From: Pseudomonadales bacterium
GTDB lineage: Bacteria > Pseudomonadota > Gammaproteobacteria > Pseudomonadales > Azotimanducaceae
Assembly (NCBI GenBank): GCA_029251375.1
Contig: JAQXDL010000022.1
Coordinates: 124,001 to 188,000, forward strand
Reading direction: 5' to 3'
DNA: 64,000 nt
The position numbers and the translations under genes are program-made. Positions within the stretch are counted from its first letter, which is position 1. Each line of letters opens with the position of its first letter. This document shows positions 46,544-54,950 of this stretch, in pieces. The notes below the pieces were generated by a model. The model was not told the origin of the DNA and searched no databases. It saw only the letters and a list, made by a program, of their open reading frames with translations.

Positions 46544-48804
46544 TGCGATACCGTCTCTGTAATAACATCGACCGCCCTATCGGGCATGCTATAAATGTCC
46601 GCGTAGGCTCCAAACCGCTGACCGTTTTCACGCCACTGGGTCTTCTCATTAGAGACCAACATTTGTAGGAGCATTTGGTCAAATTCTTCCTGTGAAAATG
46701 GTGCACTGAGGACTTTGCCGGCATCCGCTTGGTTTACATAATGGGCGTAGCCACAGACATCCGATACCAACACTGGAAGTCCAGCGATCATCGCTTCTAA
46801 AATTACTGTACCTGTATTTTCTGCATACGCAGGGTGAACCAGCAAATCGGCGCCGAACAAAAATCTCGGAATATCGGATCTACCCTCACTATAAATGGTC
46901 ACATGCTTCTCAAGTCCCAGTTTGGCTGCCTGCCGCAAAAAGGGCGCAGGATTATCTTGACCCACAACAACCAATTGCGTTCGCTCACGTAACTCGACCG
47001 GCAAACTTTTCAAGCCATCAATAGCTCTATCAACACCTTTCGTGATGAATCCCGAACCAATCATCAACAGCAGCTGTTGATCCTCATCAATGCCAAACTC
47101 CTGCCGCAAAGATGCACGCAATTCATCTTGATCCGCAAGATTTCGACGATCCGCAGCGATACCCGGCGGTAGAAGGTGAAAACGACTTTGCGGAGTGTCG
47201 TAATATTTCTGAAAAAGTGGCAACTGAACCTCGGAAATCATCAGTATCCGCGTCGCCGCACTTTTATCGAAAACCGCTTTCTCAAAACGTGCGAAGTGTT
47301 TATAGCGAGGCAGTAGACGATAGAAAAAGCTTCTCTGATTACGGGCTTTATCTTCATAACACGCATCGGCTGCATAATAGACATCTAGTCCGGGCATCTT
47401 ATTGAATCCAACAACAGCCGAAACCGGTTGCGTTTGGAGATGCCTGTTTATCCATTCAGAGAAACGCCCGTATTTGCGATGATTAGTCAGGGCGGTCACC
47501 GGCACCACGACAAGTTCGAAACCGTCAGGGATATCGCCATCCCAAGAAAGTGTGTAGACGCGAATTTTAAAACCTCTGGCCTGACAGATTTTTGCAACGC
47601 GAAGAAAGTCTCGCTGCAAGCCACCAAACGGAAAATACTTGAACAAGGCAAACGCCAATGTACCGATATTTGGCGAGGGTTGACCTCGTACACCGACAGA
47701 CTCAATAATCCTTGCCGCTTCATTAGCGAGAGAATAGATATTTGCTGTCTCTGCAAACCGACGACCGTTACGCTGCCACTCTTGCCGGCGGTCCGATTGC
47801 ATCAACAAAAGTAATTTTTTATTTAGCTCGTTTTGATCGAAGGGGCTTGAAACCAATGCACCCACGTCAGCTTCAACAACATAGTGACCATAGCCACAAA
47901 TATCCGTCGCAAGTACCGGTAGCCCAGCGACAATCGCTTCCAGCAAAACAATGCCGGCATTTTCATCCAGCGCTGGGTGCAGCAAAACATCAGCTGCTTG
48001 CATGAGTTGCGGGATATCATCCCGACCAGACAAAAACATCACATTATCCCGGATACCAAGCCTTGCTGCCTGCCGCATGAAAGGCGCATTGTTATCCTCG
48101 CCAACAATGCAGAATGACGTCTTCGCCAGCGTTGTATCTGGCAGACTTTTTATGGCCAACAAAGCCCGACCGAGGCCTTTTTTGATAAAGCCTGACCCGA
48201 CCATCAGAACCAGATGGTTATCCTTTGGGATGCCAAGCTCTGCTAGCTTATCCTGCGCCACCTCGCTGGCATTTTGTGGCGCTATCCTGTCTCTTGAAAT
48301 ACCCGGCGAAAGAAAATGTAAACGAGTAGGGTCGGTACCATAATATTTTTTAAAATAGGGCTCTTGGGTTTTCGATATCATCAGAATTTCAGCATGGCTT
48401 TCACTACCGAATACAGCTTGCTCGTACTCAGCAAAGTGTTTGTATCTTGGCAATAACCTGTAAAGCCAACTCCGTTGCGAACGCGCTTTCTCTTCGTAGC
48501 ATGAATCAGCGGCATAGTAGACATCTAAGCCTGGCATTTTATTGATGCCAACAACGCAATCGACGGGCATCTCGTTAAGTGCATTTTGCACCCAGTCCGT
48601 GTAGCGCTTGTACCGGGTGTGATTCATCAAGGCCGTTACGGGCACAATGATGACTTCAAAGCCTTGCGGAATATCACCAGACCAAATCAATGTATAAACG
48701 CGAATCTTGTGTCCTTTAGCCTGACAATCGAGCGCAATTTTCATGAAGTCTCGCTGCAAACCGCCATAGGGAAAGTATTTATATAAACAAAACGCAAGCT
48801 GCAT
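46537..48804 (-). CDS. waaG: Tandem fusion of two WaaG-like GT4 glycosyltransferases
   Basis: A 755-residue protein made of two complete WaaG units, residues 1-378 and about 381-755. Each starts with a FxLYKYFPxGGLQRDF-type segment (7-20 and 387-400), continues through NKMPGLDVYYAAD and LLPRYKHFA, and has its own VGSGFIKKG / IGSGFITKG and ExNxGxVxLEAxxAGLPVL (ENAGIVLLEA 281-290; ENTGTVILEA in unit 2) catalytic block. Both keep the donor-site residues, so both may be active. WaaG adds the first outer-core hexose to heptose II from a UDP-sugar donor. The start overlaps waaC's stop at TAATG; the end overlaps waaP. Normal WaaG has one unit of ~370 residues. Confidence 0.88.
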   Translation of the reverse strand: MQLAFCLYKYFPYGGLQRDFMKIALDCQAKGHKIRVYTLIWSGDIPQGFEVIIVPVTALMNHTRYKRYTDWVQNALNEMPVDCVVGINKMPGLDVYYAADSCYEEKARSQRSWLYRLLPRYKHFAEYEQAVFGSESHAEILMISKTQEPYFKKYYGTDPTRLHFLSPGISRDRIAPQNASEVAQDKLAELGIPKDNHLVLMVGSGFIKKGLGRALLAIKSLPDTTLAKTSFCIVGEDNNAPFMRQAARLGIRDNVMFLSGRDDIPQLMQAADVLLHPALDENAGIVLLEAIVAGLPVLATDICGYGHYVVEADVGALVSSPFDQNELNKKLLLLMQSDRRQEWQRNGRRFAETANIYSLANEAARIIESVGVRGQPSPNIGTLAFALFKYFPFGGLQRDFLRVAKICQARGFKIRVYTLSWDGDIPDGFELVVVPVTALTNHRKYGRFSEWINRHLQTQPVSAVVGFNKMPGLDVYYAADACYEDKARNQRSFFYRLLPRYKHFARFEKAVFDKSAATRILMISEVQLPLFQKYYDTPQSRFHLLPPGIAADRRNLADQDELRASLRQEFGIDEDQQLLLMIGSGFITKGVDRAIDGLKSLPVELRERTQLVVVGQDNPAPFLRQAAKLGLEKHVTIYSEGRSDIPRFLFGADLLVHPAYAENTGTVILEAMIAGLPVLVSDVCGYAHYVNQADAGKVLSAPFSQEEFDQMLLQMLVSNEKTQWRENGQRFGAYADIYSMPDRAVDVITETVSQC

Positions 48805-50009
48805 TAGTACAAGTCTCCCTTCGTATCGATTATTTTGTTTGCATCAAGTAACTCGCTTAGTCTGTCCCTCACCCTGACCGGCGTGACCGCCTGAAAACAA
48901 GGCGGGAAAGCCTCTGTTAAGGTCTGGTCATATTGGCAATGCTTTTTCATACAAGGAATACACGGCAGTGCTTGGCTCGTTAGAACCCTATGCATACTAC
49001 CTGTTGGCCCGGTCAAACTCGGATCAGTAGATCCGTAGAGTCCGATGAGGGGCCGTTCCAGCGCGCACGCTAGATGCCCCAAGCCGGTGTCAACGGAAAC
49101 AAATCCGGCACACTGTTTCATCATCTCAAATATTTCTGTCAGGCTACTGAGAGGAAGTATCTTAACGGTACTGTTACTCCGCACGCCATTTTTAGTCTGC
49201 GACGCTTGATCACTCGCCTGCGCCTTTGAATATGAGCCCTGTTGATCCACATACGCTTCAATTTGCGTCGCCCTCGCCAACTCTACTTCATTCGATTGTG
49301 GCAACAAAATCGTATATCCCAAGGACACAATGTGCTGCGCCAACTCGCACCAATAGGCGTCTGGCCAGTGCTTGGACGCCCATGTCGTGCCATGCAAAAA
49401 CATGATTGAGTTAGTGACCTCACCGACTTGCGATTGCACAAACCCATAGTGCGTTCCTGAATCGACAAGTTGCCTGTCGTTGACGATTTCGGTCGCACTT
49501 ACAGCGACGCCAGGGGTGTCGGACCGACGTCCTGCATCAAGGCTGTAGCCAAAAGCTTGCGCGAATAGCTGCCGCGTTCGTGTAATGGCATGCTGTCGAC
49601 GTGCAACGGGATGTTTGTTGTCGTAAAACATCGCCGCTAACGGTTCTTTGATCGACGCTTTGTCATAACCAACCCTCAAGCCTTTGTTCGAAAGGCGACA
49701 AGCACTCGCAACGAGCGCGCTCTTCATAAGCCCCTGCGGGTCAATTATTAAGTCATAGTGTTCGGCTCGGATCTCCTTTAGAAACTGACGAATCTCACCA
49801 AAACTCGCCAACCAACTCTTACGCCAACGTCGCAGCGCAATCGGAATCACTCGATCCACATTAGCATTGGCTGACACAATCTCGGCAAACGCTTCTTCGA
49901 CGACCCAAGATACTTCGCAGGTTTTCCCCCACTGTTTCAAATCGTTAACGGCTGGCAATGTATGAATAACATCACCCAATGAAGACAGCTTGATAATAAG
50001 TACTTTCAA
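48804..50009 (-). CDS. waaC: LPS heptosyltransferase I
   Basis: WaaC (GT9) adds the first heptose to Kdo. The core pattern is seen: VLIIKLSSLGDVIHTLPA at the N-terminus, LIIDPQGLMKSAL, YDKASIKEPLA, and FLHGTTWASKHWP in the ADP-heptose site. The last block includes VSVDTGLGHLACALERPLIGLYG. The start is most likely TTG 50009, one base past the waaF stop; a TTG at 50048 would add 13 residues inside waaF. The stop overlaps the tandem WaaG gene. Compared with E. coli WaaC (319 aa) it is about 80 residues longer, mainly in a variable stretch near residue 255. Confidence 0.93.
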   Translation of the reverse strand: MKVLIIKLSSLGDVIHTLPAVNDLKQWGKTCEVSWVVEEAFAEIVSANANVDRVIPIALRRWRKSWLASFGEIRQFLKEIRAEHYDLIIDPQGLMKSALVASACRLSNKGLRVGYDKASIKEPLAAMFYDNKHPVARRQHAITRTRQLFAQAFGYSLDAGRRSDTPGVAVSATEIVNDRQLVDSGTHYGFVQSQVGEVTNSIMFLHGTTWASKHWPDAYWCELAQHIVSLGYTILLPQSNEVELARATQIEAYVDQQGSYSKAQASDQASQTKNGVRSNSTVKILPLSSLTEIFEMMKQCAGFVSVDTGLGHLACALERPLIGLYGSTDPSLTGPTGSMHRVLTSQALPCIPCMKKHCQYDQTLTEAFPPCFQAVTPVRVRDRLSELLDANKIIDTKGDLY

Positions 50010-50010
50010 C

Positions 50011-51054
50011 TTAAGGTCTACTGGCCGCTGCAGAAACAGCTTTTTCAACCATCGGGATCAAGAGTGCCGGCTTTAATTCATTCAAACAGTACTTGTGTTG
50101 CAACGGACAATCTCTTTTGAAGCACGGACTGCAAGGTAAATTGAGGGATACGATATTTAGTTTTTCAGTGAGCGGAGGTGTAAATTCTGGGGATGTTGAT
50201 CCGTAAACGACGACTGTCTCACAACCAACAGCAGCTGCAATGTGCATCAAGCCAGAGTCGTTTGACACTACCAACGCAGATAGACTCATCAAGTCGACCA
50301 CGTTGGGAATTGTTGTACGCCCAGTTAAATCCAAGCAGTGATTGAGATGCTCCAGTGTCATCAGACTCTGTATGGTTTGCGAGGTTTTCTTATCTTTAGG
50401 CCCGCCGAATATCCAAACCTGCATGCCTCTTTTGATCGCTTCATCAGCAAGCTTGGCAAAATGCTGTTCAGGCCACTTTTTGGCGTCCCCGAATTCCGCA
50501 CCGGGACAAATTGATAATACTGGACGACCCAGCTCAATCTTAAACTGTTCAATCAATTGCTTTTGCTTGAACGCTTCAACGGTCAAGGCAGGAAAGGGTA
50601 ACGTTTCTGGTAAGGACTGGCTTTCTCGCAAGCCTAGTGCGGCGAAACGATCGATCATTCTAGGCAGCAAATTTTTGTTTAAAAACCGCATGTCGTTAAT
50701 CAGGAAATAGCGATATTCACCACGAAAGCCGGTGCGGATTGGAATGTCCGCAAAAAACGGGACCAACGCAGATTTGAGGGAGTTAGGCAGAATGATCGCT
50801 TGTTTGTATCGGTTAGCTCGAAGCGATTCACCGAACAACCGGCGCTCGGTAATCTTCAATTCACCATGCCCCATGTCGAACAGGATACCTCGGGAAACCT
50901 CCGGCATACGTGTCACTAAAGGCAGCGTAGCAGGCGGCGCCATAACATCGATAAGAACACCTGGATGCCGCTCATGGATGAGCTTGTAGAGGCTTTGGGC
51001 CATCACCATATCGCCGACCCACGAAGGGCTAACGATCAGTATTCTCTCAGCCAT
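50011..51054 (-). CDS. waaF: LPS heptosyltransferase II
   Basis: WaaF (GT9) adds the second heptose to heptose I. The 347-residue protein shows the start RILIVSPSWVGDMVMAQSL, the GFRGEYRYFLINDMR segment, PGAEFGDAKKWP in the donor site, and VVSNDSGLMHIAAAVGCETVVVYGSTSPEFTPPL. These match E. coli and Pseudomonas WaaF closely. The ATG has a normal start context. It is followed by waaC after two or so bases and preceded by ilvE, the gene order seen in Pseudomonas. Confidence 0.96.
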   Translation of the reverse strand: MAERILIVSPSWVGDMVMAQSLYKLIHERHPGVLIDVMAPPATLPLVTRMPEVSRGILFDMGHGELKITERRLFGESLRANRYKQAIILPNSLKSALVPFFADIPIRTGFRGEYRYFLINDMRFLNKNLLPRMIDRFAALGLRESQSLPETLPFPALTVEAFKQKQLIEQFKIELGRPVLSICPGAEFGDAKKWPEQHFAKLADEAIKRGMQVWIFGGPKDKKTSQTIQSLMTLEHLNHCLDLTGRTTIPNVVDLMSLSALVVSNDSGLMHIAAAVGCETVVVYGSTSPEFTPPLTEKLNIVSLNLPCSPCFKRDCPLQHKYCLNELKPALLIPMVEKAVSAAASRP

Positions 51055-51072
51055 AAATGTCCCCTTGTCTGC

Positions 51073-52002
51073 TTAGGACACGAACGTTGACCATTGCGGG
51101 TATTCACTTCGCTTAGCCAACACCTGATCAAAATACATACTTTGTAATTTTTCCGTAATCGGACCACGCACACCTTCGCCTATGACACGCCCATCGAGCT
51201 CGCGAATCGGCAGCACTTCCGCTGCCGTGCCGGTAAAGAATGCCTCATCTGCAACATAGACTTCATCACGCGTAATGCGGCGCTCTTTAACTTCAATGCC
51301 AAGCTCCTGCGCGAAGCTGAAAATTGTCGCGCGGGTTATACCTTCGAGACAAGAGGTCAGTTCAGGTGTGATGAGCTTGCCATTTTGAACGAGAAATACA
51401 TTTTCACCACTGCCTTCTGCTACATAACCTTCATTATCCAACAAAAGCGCTTCTTCACAGCCGCTGTCTAAAGCCTCGCGCAGCGCCAGCATGGAATTGA
51501 TGTAATTACCGTTAGCTTTGGCTTTACACATCGTTATGTTGACGTGATGACGGGTATATGAAGATGTTCTGACCTTAATACCTTCGTCCCGAGCTTCTGG
51601 CGACATGTAGTTAGGCCATTCCCACGCGGCGATAATGCAGTGTGGTTTCAGACCCTCCGCTCGCAGACCCATACCTTCGGAGCCGTAAAAACACATCGGT
51701 CTCAGATACGCTTCTTTAAGATTATTGTCTGCAACAACCTGAACTTGAGCATTGTTGATCTCTTCTTTGCTAAAAGGAATCGGTAACCCCAATATATGCG
51801 CCGACCTGAATAATCGATCAGTATGGTCATGAAGTCGAAAGATAGCAGGCCCGTTCGCCGTCGGATAAGCCCTGACGCCCTCAAACACACCCAGCCCGTA
51901 ATGCAAGGTGTGGGTCAGAACGTGCACTTTCGCTTCTCGCCAAGGCACCATTTCTCCATCAAACCAGATGACACCATCTCTATCTGCGAGGGACTGCGAC
52001 AT
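51073..52002 (-). CDS. ilvE: Branched-chain amino acid aminotransferase
   Basis: IlvE transfers the amino group between glutamate and the 2-oxo acids of Leu, Ile and Val using PLP. The 309-residue class IV (D-amino-acid/BCAT fold) enzyme shows HTLHYGLGVFEGVRAY and the PLP-lysine in KANGNYINSML, then EALLLDNEGYVAEGSGENVF and the ITRDEVYVADEAFFTGTAAEV block. It starts 18 bases or so before waaF on the same strand and follows glnE, as in Pseudomonas. A link to the core LPS genes is only positional. Confidence 0.97.
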   Translation of the reverse strand: MSQSLADRDGVIWFDGEMVPWREAKVHVLTHTLHYGLGVFEGVRAYPTANGPAIFRLHDHTDRLFRSAHILGLPIPFSKEEINNAQVQVVADNNLKEAYLRPMCFYGSEGMGLRAEGLKPHCIIAAWEWPNYMSPEARDEGIKVRTSSYTRHHVNITMCKAKANGNYINSMLALREALDSGCEEALLLDNEGYVAEGSGENVFLVQNGKLITPELTSCLEGITRATIFSFAQELGIEVKERRITRDEVYVADEAFFTGTAAEVLPIRELDGRVIGEGVRGPITEKLQSMYFDQVLAKRSEYPQWSTFVS

Positions 52003-52061
52003 ACTAATAACTACCTAAATAAAAAATTGACGCGTTATTCTACACGGACTGACCGCCTCGG

Positions 52062-54938
52062 TCACAATTCAAGCTTGTTGCGCCAAATTTCAACAACGGC
52101 AGCCCTTGACCGATTCAGCGGCTCAAAACTATCAATCTGGCCCCCCAGCCATTTGTAATGCGCTGCTGAGCGGTACCCAAGATAGGCATCGCATAAAGAA
52201 TCAGCCTCACCCGCTTGCAGCAAGCCCGCTTGCGCCAAACTCTCTATCAACCTAATTTTATCCGTCCACTTACATAGCGACGGATAGACTGAGCTATTGG
52301 CCAAAATAAGATATTGAACCAAAAACTCAACATCAACTATCGCACCTGTTGCATGCTTGAGATCGAAATCAGCAAGGAAGACCAGCTCTGGCACTTCGCT
52401 TTTGGTCACGCCAGATTTGATTGAGGCACGCATTTTCTTGCGCATATCGGTAATTGATCGCCTCAAATCGACAAGGTCTCTGGACATCGTTAGTACATCC
52501 TGCCGAATAGATTCGAAACGCTTCGTTAATCGCTGATCTCCCGCAACAAAACGACTTCGAACCAAAGCCTGATGCTCCCAAGTCCATGCGTCGTTCTTCA
52601 AATATTGTTCAAAAGACGCCATCGAACGCATTAACGAGCCTTTGTTTCCATCCGGACGCAATCGCAAATCTATCTCGTACAAACATCCGAACCGCGTAAA
52701 ACTCGTCAGGATATGAACCATTCGTTGACCTAGCCGGCTGTAAAACAGGCCATTCGGGATTTGTTTTGTGCCATTCGTCTCGCCGTGCAAATCGCCATCA
52801 TGAAGTAAAACGATATCAAGGTCAGAACCGTAGCCAAGCTCAATCCCACCGAGCTTTCCATAACCAATAACAGCAATGCCAGTAGAGAACGGTTCGCCCG
52901 CTTTTGAACACGGCCGTCCATGCCGAGCTGTCAGATAGCTCATCGCAAGCTCGGTAACGCGGTTAAGAACAAGCTCAGCTATTTTTGTTAAACTATCGGA
53001 AGCCTCCATCGTCGACAGTATGCCCAACAATTCGAATATGGCGACGCGCAAACAAGCGCTGTGCCTAAACTGGCGCAAAGCGTCCATCTGTCCCTCTAGA
53101 TCATCGTCCTCGAATTCTGCAAGATAGCTGTGAAGCTCGCTCTTCAACGCATCATCTTGCAGTCGATACAGGTCATTGCTGCGATCCGTAAGTTCGTAAA
53201 GCAAAATTGGGAATTGACCGATCTGATGTACAACCCATTCACTCATTGCAGACAACAACACCAGCCGTTTCGCGGCATCGTCGTTCTCCAACAAAAAAGA
53301 CAAATAGGTACTGCGTCTTACAATTGACAATAATATTTCGCAGATCCTAACGAGTACTTCGTCGCCGTTTTTTTCACGACTACAGAGTAACAACAACCTT
53401 GGCACAAGCTTGTGGGCTCTTTCGAGTCCAACATCCTGCAACTGCTCTAGGCTCGCCAACAGTTCCGTTAACAACCTGGTGGTCGCTGCGATATCAACGA
53501 AACCCGCTTCAACCAGAAAATTTTGCGCTGCATCAGGGTCTTGCCAAGCAGCAATCCAACCGGTCATTTCTACGCCATCATAAATTTCTTCACTCGCACC
53601 GACGCCCAAAAAATCCTCGAATCGACTCGCAACAAAACCTCGTTGCGATTCTAGCTCTACCTCGAATTCCTCAACTGAGCTAAATCCCATCACCAACGCT
53701 AAACGTAAACTTGAAATTTCATTGTTCGGTAATCGTTGCGACTGTCGATCGGCTTCACCCTGAATAAAATGTTCAGTATTTCGCAAGAATGTATAAGCCG
53801 CCTTTAAACGCTCAACGTCAACCGCAGGCATTAAACCTTCCGCTGCGAGGCAGTCCAGACTCTCGAGTATTCGACGTTGCTGAAGTACTGGTTTTTTACC
53901 ACCCCAGACGAGTTGTTGAGCCTGGACAATGAATTCCACTTCTCGAATACCACCGGGACCCAGTTTGATGTCATCACCCAATGATTTCCTGGTTACCTCC
54001 GTGTTGATCAACCGTTTCATATCCCGCAGCGATTCAATCGCGCCGTAGTCAAGCAACGGCCTAAACACAAACGGTTTCATCCATTCTAGAAAGGCACCCC
54101 CTAATTCTTTATCACCCGCTACCGCCCTCGCCTTCACGAAAGCATAACGTTCCCAATCCCGACCCTGTTCAAAAAAGTATTTCTCCATCGACCTGCGGTT
54201 CATGATCAACGGACTGCTTTCACCGTAAGGACGCAGACGCATATCGACGCGGAACACGAACCCATTGGCAGTCGTTTCATCAAGGGTCTTAATCAGCTGG
54301 CGACTCGTCCGAATGAAAAACTCTTGGTTACTGACACCGCTGTCACCCATCACCTCGCCACTTTCGTTGTAAAAAAAAATCAGATCGATATCTGACGAAA
54401 CATTCAACTCTTGCGCACCTAGCTTTCCCAGGCCAAGCACAACCATCTGCTGGGCTTTTCCTGAACCGTCTAGCGGTTGCCCGAACCGAGCCACATTTTT
54501 TTCATAATGATATAGTAGCGCTATCTCTAGACAGCTATCGGCGAGGCAGGAGAGATCGGCTGTGGTTTGAACGAGATCTGCTAAACGAGCAAAATCTCGA
54601 AATACGATACGCGCCATCTCGTAGTTTCTATATTGACGCAGAGCGTTATCTAGATCCTCTTGGTCCAAACCTTCCGCACGTGCTTTGTAGTCTTCAGGCT
54701 GATAAGCGGCAAAAAGATCACCACTGGCAACCAAACTATTGGATAGATCTTTGTGGAGGTAATCTTTAAAGAAATCACTGAGCGTGCTGACTTTCTCAAT
54801 CAGCGCGAGTTGCTCTGGCAAGAGGCCATACCGGTTTCGAAACCGATTTTGTAGATTATCCTGATTGTCTCTGTATTTCTGATACAAGCTAGGCTGTTTT
54901 TCCACGCCCTCAGTAAATGATATATCTGTCATCATCAT
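52062..54938 (-). CDS. glnE: Bifunctional glutamine synthetase adenylyltransferase/deadenylase
   Basis: GlnE sets glutamine synthetase activity by adding or removing AMP. The 958-residue protein has two nucleotidyltransferase domains: the N-terminal one (deadenylylation) with SSDIDLIFFYNESGE and the C-terminal one (adenylylation) with YGSDLDIVLLHDGD. Between and after them lie the linker and GlnD_UR/UTase-like helical domains. Two Asp pairs of the metal sites are intact in both. The start has three consecutive ATG codons; the first is used. It follows the PilB-like gene with a 12-base gap. Confidence 0.96.
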   Translation of the reverse strand: MMMTDISFTEGVEKQPSLYQKYRDNQDNLQNRFRNRYGLLPEQLALIEKVSTLSDFFKDYLHKDLSNSLVASGDLFAAYQPEDYKARAEGLDQEDLDNALRQYRNYEMARIVFRDFARLADLVQTTADLSCLADSCLEIALLYHYEKNVARFGQPLDGSGKAQQMVVLGLGKLGAQELNVSSDIDLIFFYNESGEVMGDSGVSNQEFFIRTSRQLIKTLDETTANGFVFRVDMRLRPYGESSPLIMNRRSMEKYFFEQGRDWERYAFVKARAVAGDKELGGAFLEWMKPFVFRPLLDYGAIESLRDMKRLINTEVTRKSLGDDIKLGPGGIREVEFIVQAQQLVWGGKKPVLQQRRILESLDCLAAEGLMPAVDVERLKAAYTFLRNTEHFIQGEADRQSQRLPNNEISSLRLALVMGFSSVEEFEVELESQRGFVASRFEDFLGVGASEEIYDGVEMTGWIAAWQDPDAAQNFLVEAGFVDIAATTRLLTELLASLEQLQDVGLERAHKLVPRLLLLCSREKNGDEVLVRICEILLSIVRRSTYLSFLLENDDAAKRLVLLSAMSEWVVHQIGQFPILLYELTDRSNDLYRLQDDALKSELHSYLAEFEDDDLEGQMDALRQFRHSACLRVAIFELLGILSTMEASDSLTKIAELVLNRVTELAMSYLTARHGRPCSKAGEPFSTGIAVIGYGKLGGIELGYGSDLDIVLLHDGDLHGETNGTKQIPNGLFYSRLGQRMVHILTSFTRFGCLYEIDLRLRPDGNKGSLMRSMASFEQYLKNDAWTWEHQALVRSRFVAGDQRLTKRFESIRQDVLTMSRDLVDLRRSITDMRKKMRASIKSGVTKSEVPELVFLADFDLKHATGAIVDVEFLVQYLILANSSVYPSLCKWTDKIRLIESLAQAGLLQAGEADSLCDAYLGYRSAAHYKWLGGQIDSFEPLNRSRAAVVEIWRNKLEL

Positions 54939-54950
54939 GACGCTAAGACG

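Noticed and set aside
46537-48804. Interpretation of the WaaG tandem as an assembly duplication
   Set aside because: The two halves differ at many residues, which an assembly duplication would not.
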